A stretch of DNA of 18,472 nucleotides. Origin: Cephalothrix simula. Its lineage: Eukaryota > Nemertea > Palaeonemertea > Archinemertea > Cephalotrichidae. Position 1 is the stretch's first letter. The number at the start of each line of letters is the position of its first letter. Positions 1-12,700 of the stretch are shown here, one piece after another. The stretch is taken from NCBI GenBank assembly GCA_035591015.1, contig JAXIUW010221396.1, positions 1-18,472 on the forward strand, in the 5' to 3' direction. A program made the position numbers and the translations under genes. The notes beneath the pieces are model-generated. The model saw only the letters and a list, made by a program, of their open reading frames with translations, made no database searches and was not told the DNA's origin.

Positions 1-576
1 CGCAAATCTGTTGTGAATTAAGGTGTTATAGACAAATTAATTGATTTGTTAGTGATTTTAATGGTTATTTATAAGTACATTAATTGAAATAATACAGTGA
101 TGAGGCGTCATATGTCAAAAAGTCTTCAATACATCAATTGATCTTTAGATAAGTGCTAGTCGGTAAGGGTTTGTGGTATCGAGTCTAGGAAAAATGTCTA
201 TAAACAGAAACCTAGAAAATTAAGTATAAAATTTTCGCGGAAATTTGTTTTCGCGGTCAAGCCATACCGCGAAAAATCGCGAAAATAAGTACCCGCGAAT
301 AATTTCTCGCTTTACAGTAAACTTAACTTTTATTAAACAATATGTATACAAATGTATTCATGACAACGACGGGTGGTAATATTTTCCCTACAGTATGTCA
401 AATATTTGTGATATTGGTTAATAAAGCACTTACTCGACGTTTCCTTGTGCAATATGAGCAGTTATTTTACCTCGGAAATAACCCACTCACATATTGCACT
501 CAGAAAGTGTCGAATAACTGTACAATAAAAAATTACATTTTTAATCATACATGTACTACTCAAATTAATATTTCAG
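1..576 (+). other. Intron upstream of exon 1 (partial)
   Basis: This AT-rich sequence has no recognisable exon, although the exon 1 frame stays open back to 342. That stretch has no domain-like residue pattern and no acceptor of its own that would extend the module. It ends in the acceptor tttcag and must be entered in phase 1. The only structure I see is the CGCG hairpin repeat at 231-300. Confidence 0.6.
231..300. repeat. CGCG-rich hairpin repeat
   Basis: Arms ttttcgcgg (248-256) and ccgcgaaaa (267-275) are perfect complements around a 10-nt loop. Outer arms attttcgcg (231-239) and cgcgaaaat (278-286) also pair perfectly, and a further ccgcgaat follows at 293-300. CpG-rich words repeated in an AT-rich background suggest a dispersed interspersed repeat. 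I associate similar 'CGCGAAAAT' repeats with bivalve genomes, but that is from memory. Confidence 0.6.
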
Positions 577-722
577 ATGCGCCAAAATTAAGACGAATGC
601 CACACCAAGGGACATTGGCGAAAGCAGTAACGGTAAAAATGGAATCAAATGGTATCCTGGTAGATATTCAGCAGCAAGATTGCAGCACTAATTTTAATAT
701 ATTTAAAGTCTGTAACTCAGGG
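577..722 (+). CDS. Exon 1: fibrocystin-L, start of pre-TIG module
   Basis: Acceptor tttcag ends at 576 and donor gtgagt starts at 723. The exon enters in phase 1 (its first two bases finish a codon begun upstream) and leaves in phase 0. It encodes residues 1-49 of the partial protein, including APKLRRMPHQGTLAKAV and several cysteines. The open frame continues upstream into intron sequence to 342, but that part has no domain character. The ATG at 577 is out of frame and soon meets a stop, so it is not a start. The previous exon is not in the window. Confidence 0.8.
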
Positions 723-3700
723 GTGAGTAATTTCGTTAAAATTTTGTAGAAAATAAATACGTTTTGAGCTTGGTGAATGACGATTTTGTTTTTGTAATTT
801 TAAAGAATCCAGTGGTAGCTGGAAATAAACATACATCCCGACAAGCATCATGGCCGACTTCAGCAGCAATATCAGCAAAGAAAATTCAAGCCGCATCACC
901 ACCCGTAACGGGAACATTTGATGTAACATTTCTCAATCAAAAACTAACAGGTATAAAAAAGAATTCCCAAAGAAATTAAGAGAAAATATTTTGTAAATAC
1001 ATACGCTATAGTGCTTCATGAGCAATTTTTGTATTTTAGGTATTTCACTGGAAACAACAGCTTCAGAATTTAAAGATATATTTGAAACAATTGATGGAGC
1101 TGGCGTTGTTCAAGTTAGTAAACAAGGAACGTGTGAAAATCAGCAATGGGATGTAAAATTTATGTCAAGGCCTGGCAAACAACCAGAGTTAACGGTAAAA
1201 TAACATTTTTCAAATATTATTACATTTTCAGGTTTAAGGGAATATTAAAAACAACAGCTCTGCATTTAATATTTTGAAATAATATTATTAAATTTTTCAG
1301 GTTGATGGAAACTTGAAAGGCAACAGCCCTGCAATAAATCAAAAAGTTTTAGTAGAAGGAGGTTTGTATCTTGACCCTATACCTGGAGATATGCTACGAA
1401 CAGCTGATACTGAACCACAGGTAAGCAATGATTTTAAAAAAATCGACAAAATGTGATTTCTCGACACTGTTAACGCTAACTTAAATACAAGTGTAATTTA
1501 GGTGTCCCTATTTATAAACGACTTGCCAACATCATGTGAAGGAAGTTGTTCATTTAAATGGTCTGAGGCTGTGACTCCATCAATAACACAAGTTCAAAGA
1601 GCTGGAAGTACGTGGAAATGCATACACCCATTTTAAAAATAAAACTTTTACTAAAGTATGATTTCAAAATCGCTTGTGTTATTTTCAGCGGATTTAATCA
1701 TAGCTGGAACAGGATTTTCAGCAGGAAAACCTGACGACCATAAAATACTGTTAGACGATCAGGATTGTTTACCCATAGCAGCTACAGGAATTCAATTGAC
1801 TTGCACCTTACCACCAGGACCGGGTGGAATCAGCAATGTTACAGTGACAGTAGCTGACAAAGGTACAGCAAAAGGAAGTGTAACATTTACATACGACCCA
1901 ATAATTAGTTCATTTAGTCCAACAACAGTAACTCTTACTGGTAAGTTAAATAAAGTACAGAAACGGTCACATATAGCTTATTTTTTATCGCTTTCATAAT
2001 AAATCATGGTGTTTTGATTTTTAAATTTCAACCCATTATTCAATAGGAGGGAAAGCCATTACCATATTGGGACAAGGATTCAAGAAAAATGCATCAGTTT
2101 CTATAGGAACAGATCCATGTTTAATAATGAGCGCCACATATGACAGAATTTCATGTATTGCACCATCAAAGGTAATTTTGGTTATCTAAACAACTTAAGG
2201 CTGTTCTAGAGTCACCAACGCTGTTGAAAATATTCGTCAGCGATCAGATATGAGAGAGCAGGAACCGCAACATTTTTATTCAATACGGCTTCGGCGCTCT
2301 CATATCTGATCGCTGGCTAATATTGTCGCCAGCGATAGTGACACTAGAACAGCCAGCAGTTAAGATCAATAATAACATAGTTGAGGTTGTTTTCATAGTT
2401 CATTAAATCACTTAAACAAACCTATAGGTGCATTGATTGAAATTACTGGAACTCGTTCAAAACTTGATTGATATTTAGTCTCGGACTGCGCCCTCGACTA
2501 ATATCGATCGCGTTTTTAACTCGTCCAAGTTATTCCAAAACGCACGTCAAATTATGCTCTAACCTAACATATCGAATGAAAAAGTTTCATTTTCTTTATT
2601 ATACAGAACTCTACAGGTACACATGTAATTTCTGTAGAAGTTGATTCATTAAATACAACATCAACTGATAAAATTTCGTATGTATCAGTTACATCTAAGA
2701 TATCTTCAATAAATGTAACAGAAGCGAATGTAGATGGTAAGATTTTTCATTTTCTAATAACCTATGAATTATAAGTACTTTCTGTTATTCATATATAATT
2801 ATACCTATTTTCCAGGTTCAACGATCATTTGTATCACTGGAACAGGGTTTGGTGACGAAAAAACGAATAACACGAGGATATCAATTCATAGAAATATTGG
2901 AAGAGTGTATTCATGGACTAATACAGAAGTTGTAGCTATGCTCCCTCCAGCCCCAGTAGGATCTCATAAGCTGAACGTTGAACTGGATTCAGGAGACTTA
3001 TCTGATCTTAGGTAAAATACAAAATATTCATATAAATTTCTGTATGCCTATTCTAAAAAGTCAAAGTTTAAAGAATTTTTGAAATAATTTCAGCGAAAAC
3101 GACATCCCAAATATTGATTACAAATTTATGATAAACGCAGTTGCGCCATCAAGTGGTTCAATGTATGGTGGTACTGAAGTAACTATTGTTGGTGAAGGAT
3201 TCAGTAGCAATCCTTCCGCATCAAAGATAGAGGTTGGAGAAAGAGAATGTATAGTTAAAGAAGCATCAAACGCTCAGTTAAAGTGTACGATTGAAAATAC
3301 TCAGAAAACTGTGAGAGTTATGAATGATGCAACACATCCAGGTACATGTATTAAACAGAAAGGGGACGGCTCAAACGACTCCCCTAAAAACTTTACACCA
3401 ATTAATCTTTAAATTTCTGACAGATAATTTACCCACTTTATCTATTTTACAGAATACGGTTTTCGTTATATTTGGTACCCTATGGCGGTGCAAATTGAAG
3501 TTGGTGATAAGGTAAAATGGAATTGGAAAATACCGATCGGTGTATCAGGTGTAGCCTTTAAAGTATGTCAGACTGAAAATGCAACGTCATTATCTTGTTT
3601 AGATGGCGGTTTCGACTCAGGCTCTGCAAGAGCGAAAGGTAATGCATGATTTCAGATCCAAGTAGATCAGTCTGTTCATTTTGGTCAGCACTTTTTATTC

Positions 3701-6700
3701 AATTTTCATTTTTAATGATTAGGAGCATATGAGTATACATTCACGGCACCAGGTGTATATAACTATTACAGTGGTGACAAGAGTAAGATCGCCTTAAGAG
3801 GTACCGTGAGGGTTATAGAAACTACACCAAGGCAACTTGGACTAAAGCTAAAGGTCAACAATTTTGAGGCTGAACAAAATATTAAATCAGGTAATGCATT
3901 CTTCTAGACCATAAAATAACTACACGGTAAATGCATTAATTTTTGATAATGATGTAAATTCATATATTTTCCAGGTGTTTCAATGTCAAGCTCAGATTCT
4001 TGTCCATCTATGTTGTCCACAATAACTGGTTGTTCACCTCAAACCCCTCTATTTAACAAATCAATAACATTTTCATTTGGGTTTTTGAAATGCAAATCAC
4101 CTATCATACAACACACCAAATTAGAAGTTGATGGTGAAAAATACAAGGTCACGATCAAAGGAATAGGATTTGGTGAAAATCCATGTCAAAATAAAATCCA
4201 GTTTAACAGTCTTCCTTGTTTAGTTACAAGTGCATCTGCCACCGAAATATGTTCCACCTTTACGCCCGATGGATCTCTATATATCGGAGCTCCTTATGAT
4301 TTGAATAGGTTGATAAATTTACATGTAAAAGGTTACGGATCAGCTTTAAACGCAATGCCTAACAAGGAGAGTAAATATATATTCTTACCAAGTATATCTT
4401 ATGTTGAACCTCTTCAAGGCTCATCAACGGGCGGCACTATGCTGACAATAAAGGGTGTGCATTTGAATAGGAATGATGTTTCAACTACTGTCTTGACAAG
4501 TTTTGCAGACTGCAAGTTAGTACAAAGAACTCATAACAAAGTTGTTTGTCAAACGTCACCGATGACAGTGGGATCAGGCAATATTGAGTTAGGTGTCAAA
4601 GTTCAAGGTCAAAAAATAGTGGCAAAATGCCAAAATTCATCATACTGTTTGTTTAAAGTTTCAAATTTGGCAGCACCTATTATAAATAACATTCTTATCA
4701 AAGGTATTGTGTGTGGAAAGGCAACATTAGCTATATCTGGGAGCAATTTCGGTAACAATTCTGAAAAGGTGAAAATTGACATAGGTAATATTCCATGTTA
4801 CATTGTATCAGCATCAACTACATTTATTAACTGCACAACATCATATACCCTAGTTGGAAAACATGAAGTGAAACTTCAAGTTAGGGATAAAGGTTACCCA
4901 TTATCTCCAAGTTATCTTGATATTACAGCAGATGCACTAACACTCTCAAGCTCCACTGGTAGTACTAATGGAGGATTGGTATTGACCATATCAGGACACG
5001 GATTTGATAGCGCAAATACAACAGTTACTATAGATAATGCAGTGTGCAAAGTTCTCACCATATATTCACAAAATGTGTCTTGTGAAACTCCCCAGCATTC
5101 AGTTGGTACAGTTAAAGTAAAAGTTGTTTCTCGTGGAATATTGTATCCAGAAGCCAATTTTGAATACACAGCAGAAGCTACTCCGTCTATTACAAGTATT
5201 TCTCCAACATCTGGCACAATAGGACATTCTCTTCAAATCAATGGTAATGGATTTGGAAATGCAAAATCTGATGTAAGCGTTGTTATTGGCTCGGCAAAGT
5301 GCACAATTCAATCAGTGGTAAATACAGCAATTATGTGTACTGCACAAGCACACATACCAGGATCATTTCGAGTTGTTGTTACAGTTGCTGGCAAGGGCAA
5401 AGCAAGTAGCAATATATTCTTTGATTATACTCTAGCTGTCACAGGAATAAACCCATTATCAAGTGAGTGAGGAAAGCAGTTTTCAAATTTACAGCTGCAA
5501 AGGAATTACCAGTAACCAGTAATAACAATACTGTTCATTTCAGGTGGTTATGCTGGAGGTCTTGAACTGATAATTCAAGGGTCTGGATTTGTTGAAGGTG
5601 TAAAGGTGACTGTATGTGACAATCCATGTATCTTAAAAAATGTAACACCGTCAGAAATTAAATGTATTGGTCCAGCATATAATGGTTAGTCACTTATGCG
5701 TATCTTTGAAAAATAAAATTTGCGCAAAATGATATAAACAGTAAGTAAATCCAAACTATTTTACAGGCTCAATAGCAGATCCTACATCTACAAAGCAGTG
5801 TGACATAATTGTGAACAGTACATCAGCCAGGGTAACAAAGTCAGCAGCATTTACCTACAAAGCAGCAGATACGCCACAATTAACGAGTGTAAGTCCTACA
5901 AGGGGTGGTACAGGAGGAGGATTCACTGTAACAATTCAAGGCTCAGGCTTTGGGTAAGAGAGTTAGCTTTTCCAAGTATGTAAGTTGCAGTATTTACTTT
6001 AGGTTGATAGCTTTAGGTTGATAACTAAAAATAATTTTTCAGAACAGACAAATCATTAACATCTGTTAATATTAATGGTGCTAATTGCGAAATAGCTACT
6101 TTGACCACAAACACCATCACATGCAGTGCAGCTGCACATAAGGGCACCGTTAAAGCTGACATAATAGTCTTAATAGATGGAAAAGGAATCGCTCGATCTG
6201 TAAGTTGGAACTTGAATAGAATAATAACCTTCGAAATAAAAGAAAATATCGTCACATAATACAGCCACGAATTCTATTTCATTAAAATTTCAGAACAACG
6301 TTAAATTTGAATACATCGATGTCTGGTCATCAAAGTATACTTGGGGTGGTAATGACCCTCCAGTCAAGGGAGATCTTGTCGTCATACAAAAAGGACAAAC
6401 TGTTCTTTTGGATACAAATACACCAGTTTTAAAAATGATTATGATAAATGGCGGAACCCTTATATTTGACGAGAAGGACATAGAGCTTCAATCAGAAATA
6501 ATATTCATCAATGGTGGGGGAAGACTTCAGGTAAGCACTTTCTGAAATAAATTATGACTTACAGTGTAATATTGGACAAGGACCAACTAAGAGACCGAAG
6601 TGAACACCACAAGAGATTTTATTGAAGAGACCACAAATACTGTTTCACATGGTTTTATGTGAATGACATAATCGAATACAGCATTAACAAGGATCCGCAA

Positions 6701-9700
6701 TATAACTTGACATAGCGCAATACGTTATTATTAAACGGACGTTCACATGAATACGACATACAGGTACTTGGAGCTTAAAAGAGCACCCATTTTTCCCGGG
6801 GCATTTTTTGAGTTCTTGTCAATATTGAAATCTGTAAGCGAGGCATGAGGTTTTCTAGGTTCATCCTTGCTAATAACTTTTTAAACCGTTATGGGCACCT
6901 TATAAATTATTTTTAGCATGAAATATCTATTTGGCCAGGTTAAAAGGGCACTTTGAATTTTCTTGCATATACAAAAAATGCATAATGTCTTGTTACAAGT
7001 ACATGTTTTACATTAAGAAATGCTCTTCCAAAATGATGTTAACATTAAAAGGAATTTATTTACTTAATATGTTAAAAGGGCACCTCGTGGCAGGTAAAAA
7101 GGGCAGTACAGTTATCTATTTCTATACCAATATAACCCAATGAGGGGGGACTCAAAATTCCTATAATCTATTTAAAAGAAGTTATAACAAGCTGCCATAT
7201 GTTCTTTATACACTGTTATCCACAATATTACTGGAAAATTGTCATCACACTCATAAAGATGCAAAAGAGAATAAAAAAGCCCCTCTAGCCTGCGGAAATC
7301 TCAGAATTTATGGATCATTCACCATTATGTTTTCTGAAAGCGGATCAAAAATATATGTTCAAGTTTATGTTTTTGATGGCGTTCTGCTGTTCCAACGACT
7401 CCATTTTCAAAAAATTTTAATTACATTTTGTAAATTTCTTAAAAATTTAGTACGCAATTGACTCATAATAATAGCATGTAACATCTTTTAATAAATTTGA
7501 TTTAGTAAAATGCTCTTTTATCCACGAGGTTACTTTTAATCGCCAAGTACCTGCCTGTAGGATAACAATAATTTGTAATTTTTATACGATCATTGAAAAT
7601 TTAACATCAATGCCGAAAATGAAAAAAACTGAATTAATTGTTCAAATTAAAAAAACACCTCTTTGAATCGCCTATTTTTAAACCTACATTAGTAACAATC
7701 TTACGGACCTTGAAGAAACTTTAGAAAAAACTTCAGCCTTTTAAAGCTGAGGAAATATGTTTCTATGATTATGTTTCTATTGTACATATTTTATTCCTAA
7801 TATCTTTAAATTCATAGTTTTTTCTCACTACTAATAGATAGGCACTGAAGATTCACCATTTCAACAGAAGGCAATTATTACACTGCATGGACATATGAGG
7901 TCAAAAGAACTGCCAATTTATGGTACAAAAAGTATTGCAATCAGAAACGGAACATTAGAGTTGCATGGTAAGTCTGTCCAACAAAACAAGTAATTCGTCA
8001 TAGAAATTAAATAAATTATAATAATAACGAAGAAATATAAAGGGAAAAATACAAAATTTTGAAGAATTTAAGTTTTTAAAACAACTTTAAAGTATTTTGT
8101 ATTTTTGTATCATACAAATTTAGTTTGTAAGTTGACCTATAGCTGACCCCAAAAGTTCAATTAAAAGGTCACAGAATCACTCCAGCAACATGAAACTGGT
8201 CCCAATCGACGCGGAATAGGCGATTTCTATTCAGCTTGTAACACCTTTATATAGGGTCTATTAAATGCAATAGATTGCAAGATACTTGAAAAAAAAACTG
8301 AATTTGAGGCCACGTCAGGCCGAAAATCACAAAAACGCTAGAGACTATCTTTAAAATGATTTCTGCAACCCCTAATGGGTATCAGGGGTCTTTTGTTATC
8401 AAGTTAAGACAAATAAATCACTTAACGGCAATATCCAAGATAGAGGCCTGATTGCTCCCCCCTATTTAAAGGCTTAAAAAGTCATAAAAATAAACTCACA
8501 TTTTTTTGTAATTCTTCTAATCAAATGGATGTATTGACCAATAGCATCTAACCCTATTTGTGAAGACGTCTTTTTTGTGCGATACCTGAAGAGGGGCCAA
8601 ACACTTGGCCAAAATATGCTTTTTTGACAACAGAGTCTAATTTATAGGTTAAAGGCCTTTCTCGTGTATAATCTAACAAATTGCCTAATAAACAAACTAT
8701 GTCCGCCAAAATATATTTTTCGGCGCATGGCCCCCACAGGGCAAAATATTTTCTTTTCTTTTTTGGGGCCCAAACGACGCCGGGGCATCGATAATGCAAT
8801 TTAATATTCATTTTGACGCATTTTTTGGCACTGGGCATCATCCAATGCCATTTTTGGGTCATTTTGGGCCCATTTGGCCCTAAACTCTAAAATCTATATT
8901 TTGGCGCCATCTTTTAACATGAATGCAAATCGAAAAATCAGTTTGCGCCCTTTGGCCCCGCCCTGTGCCCGATTTTTTTACATTTTTATCGAAAATCGAA
9001 ATTTTTTGAAAAAAAAACTCAATTTCTGGCGGCCCATGGCGCCGCACCTGGGGTATCTAGAGCAATGATTTTTTTATAATTTGAGTTTTAATCTCAATTA
9101 AAAAGTGGCTAAATTTCAGCCTCCTTTAATTAGCCGTTTTTTAGATGCTTTTGACAAACCTTACGGGGGCGGAATCCGCCCCCTTCTTAAAAATAGGGTT
9201 AAAATACAGATTGAAAAAATAGCAATATCATCAACATTTGTATAAATTGAGGCCTTCCAAAAATACCTTCCATAACAAAAATTACATGTTGATACAATAA
9301 TTTCAAACGTTAACAACGACTGTGTTAAAAAAATCAAAAATTACAAATTTTATGCAGATTGCAAGAGAATGAATAACATTAAATCTTTACATTAATTCAG
9401 GAAAGCCTGTAACCACATGGACACGCCTTGCGTCTACTGCAAATGCTGGTGCAAATACAATTACTGTTGAAAAAACAACTAACTGGAACGTCGGAGACGA
9501 AATTGTAATAGCTACTACAGGAACACGCCATACACAAAAAGAAACCGAAACAAGAAAGATAGCTTCAATTTCAGGAAGTACAATTCAATTAACCAAAGGA
9601 CTGCAGTATAAACATTTAGGAATCAGTGAAAGTTTTGATGGTGTAACAGTTGATTTTAGAGCAGAAGTAGGTCTTTTAACACGAAACATTGTTATCAGAG

Positions 9701-12700
9701 GATCAAATGATCCAATGTGGAATGATGACATCCCAGCATGTGAAGATGGATTCAATACTGGTGAATTTGCAACTCAGACTTGTTTTCAAGGTCGATTCGG
9801 TGAAGAAACTGGAAGTGATCAATTTGGAGGACAAATTATGTTTCATGGTGCTATTCCAGATGAAAATGTTGTGAAAGGTCACATAGAATATGCTGAATTC
9901 ACATATATGGGGCAAGCATTTAGGCTCGGCAGGTACCCAATACATTTTCATCTTAACGGGAATATGAATGGAACGTATGTTCGCGGCTGTGCTTTACACA
10001 ACACTTTTAACAGGGCAATCAATATTCATGGATCACATAATGTCCTAGTTGAACACAACGTTGGGTACAATGTAATGGGGGGAGCCTTCTTTTTAGAAGA
10101 CGGGATCGAAACAGGAAATGTTTTTCAAGACAATCTTTTAATTTTTGTAAAAGCAAGTACTAGTCTTCTAAATGATGACATAACACCAGCTTCATTCTGG
10201 GTGACTAATCCAAACAACGCATATCGCAGAAATGTTGCAGTTGGAGGGACTCATTTCGGTTACTGGTACAGAATGCACGAACATCCTGATGGTCCATCAT
10301 TTACCACAAGTGTTTGTCCACAACATATTCCAGTTTTAGAATTTACAAACAATACAGCACACAGCTTTGGTTGGTTTGGATTGTGGATTTTTAAAGAGTA
10401 TTTTCCAGTTGAAGGAGGAGGCTGCAATTCCAAAAAAGTTGTTCCAGCTAAATTTCATGGTTTGACTACTTGGCATTCAGAAAAATGTGCTGAATGGGTT
10501 GAATGCTCTGCAATACAATTTATAGGATTTAGATGCGTACAAAATGAAAAGGCAGGATTTGACTTGAAGATGATTAAAAAAATGCCAAATGATCAAATGT
10601 TCAGTGATAATGGAGCAATGTTGGTTAACAACCTTATTGTCGGAAATGTTCCATCATTATCTTCAACGAAGGGAACAGCTACAGGAGCTGTTTTACCTTT
10701 CGATAATGGTCTAAAATTAGTCAACAATGTGTTTGTTAATTTTGATAAGGCTGGAAGTAATGCACTCGGAATCACTTTTATTGATGGCACATGCAGCTTT
10801 GACTGTGGAGGTTGGGAATACCAGTTTCATAATACCAAATGGGTAAATTCACCAAATAAAGGACGTTTCCGATGGGAAAATGACGGAATATTTCATGACA
10901 TGGATGGAACACTGACTGGATCAGAAGGAACTGTTGTAGCGAAAGTTGGAACTCTTCCTCCCAACCATTGCTCTGATGCCCCAGAATTCAGTAAAATGAT
11001 ACCTGCAAGTAAATGCGATTCAACTGTCTCCTTCAGGCGGTTTTCATGGAATAAACCAACCCCATCATCACTCCAAGGCCAAGACGTTATGTTCACGAAT
11101 AAACACGGGTCAAAGGTAAGCCATTATAAGGACAAAAAACTAACGCACAAGAATGGATGGTTCACTATTCTACAATCCCATGAAACATATGAAATGAGAT
11201 TCCCCGAAGCAGATCATATTACAAACATAAGTTATACTGGAACATTTTACGGCCTGACAAAAGAGGAATACATCATAATAAATCATAATTTCACACAACG
11301 TCCTGACCGGTTTAATATTGTAAAAGGAGTACATGAAAACGGCACAAAAAACCCTTTAACCAGAAATGAAGGCAATGGCAAATGGTATTTTGATGAAACT
11401 CCAAAGATTCTAAATTATATTGGTAAGTTAAATTAAATTGGTAAGTTGGTGGGGTTAGGGACTAGGATGGGAGTAGTGAGTTTTAACTTTCAAGTTATCC
11501 ACCAGTAATCCCAACCCCGCGGGGGAATCAAAATACGTAAAACACGCTAAATACAGTAGTATGCAAAGTGTTAGTACAACAAACATTTTTTGTGTTTTTG
11601 GGGTTTTGGGGCGAAAGCAGGGGCTGGCAACCCTCTTTACACTTGCTCATGTAGTTCTTGTAATGATATCATGTGAAATTTGGCTTTGAAAAGCCAAAAA
11701 GAAAATCTAAAATATCAATTTTGATGTTACAAAAATCATCCAAGAAGACATAAGCCGACGATAACTTCACAATGGTAAATAACAGTAAAAAAATTTTATT
11801 AAATTACTCTACAGTGTCAGTACTCTGACACTAGTTGAATTGGGGCAGCACTCTTTTGGACATGTTACGCAAATAGACAAATCCTAAATTCTACCTGATT
11901 TACTAATACGAATACAATTATCTTTGATTTCAAGGGAGAATCTCGTTTTATCTCAGTAAGGAATTGAATTAACTCGGCGCTCGAAGCAGTGCTTATATTA
12001 TGAGACAAATGTGGTGCAGGATGAAAGGGATTATGATTTTCTCACCTGATGCTGTCATTTTAAATTCATGTACAAGGCCTAGACCAAGGCGACCAAGTCA
12101 CGCTGCGGCAATGTCTTGGCTGCGCCTGGACGAAGGCGACAAAGTCATGCCAGGGCGATGTCTTTGCTATGCCTGGACCAAGGCGACCAAGTCTTGCCAT
12201 CCGGCAATACCTTGAATACCCTGGTAGAATTCTATCTCAAAATACATTTGACATGGATTTTTTGCCAGGGCAATACCACGGAAAAATTATGAGGTCATTA
12301 TTCTCTCAAAATTCATGATGTCATAATCGAAATCTCTAGTCACAAAAAGTTTTGCCATGGCAAAATTTAATTTGCCTTGGTTGACATGGTCAATCCTGCA
12401 CCTTCATGGAGTAATCGTCCCCTGATAATAATTTAATTTGAAAGCATTTTCTACTTTCATAGTGATTCTCCAAATAAAAAAAATCAATAATCAATCATGT
12501 TTTTCCTATTTCATTTAGTAAGCCACAAAAATAACGATGATACAAATAACACAGCTATCCGGGTAAATCGCAATGTAGATCTGAAAGTTTACACATGCTT
12601 CTTCCAAGACTGTACACCACCACCAGATCCATCTAGTATCCCTCCACCTGATAAAAGACCATCTGATTTTGATTACTGGTCAAATGACACAGTGTGGCAG

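Larger units (their letters stand above)
2172..2606 (+). other. Intron 7, with two hairpin elements
   Basis: This 435-nt intron is much longer than its roughly 80-110-nt neighbours. The excess is explained by a palindromic MITE-like element (2199-2354) and a second, weaker hairpin (about 2442-2537). It ends with acceptor ttatacag. Confidence 0.8.
11423..12518 (+). other. Intron 19, with minisatellite and hairpin
   Basis: This 1.1-kb intron holds a small hairpin at 11813-11832, a 47-bp tandem repeat at 12077-12217, and a 10-nt inverted repeat enclosing it (ggtgcaggat 12013-12022, atcctgcacc 12393-12402). The rest is AT-rich with G-runs near 11600-11635. Confidence 0.75.

Noticed and set aside
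342-576. Open frame upstream of exon 1 as coding sequence
   Set aside because: It is open only by chance, has no domain pattern, and a strong acceptor tttcag at 571-576 marks the exon start.
577-591. ATG at the first base of exon 1 as a start codon
   Set aside because: Its frame (ATG CGC CAA AAT TAA) stops after four codons. The family frame is offset and the exon enters in phase 1.
4912-5311. Minus-strand frames of 101 and 70 aa opposite exon 13
   Set aside because: They are shadows of the real plus-strand TIG coding sequence.
8554-9068. Frames of 102 aa (minus) and 64 aa (plus) in intron 18
   Set aside because: They lie in GC-rich repeat DNA, have low-complexity or patternless residues and match no family I recognise.
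12000-12215. 71-aa frame over the minisatellite
   Set aside because: The 47-bp period is not a multiple of three, so the units are read in different frames and cannot encode a protein repeat.
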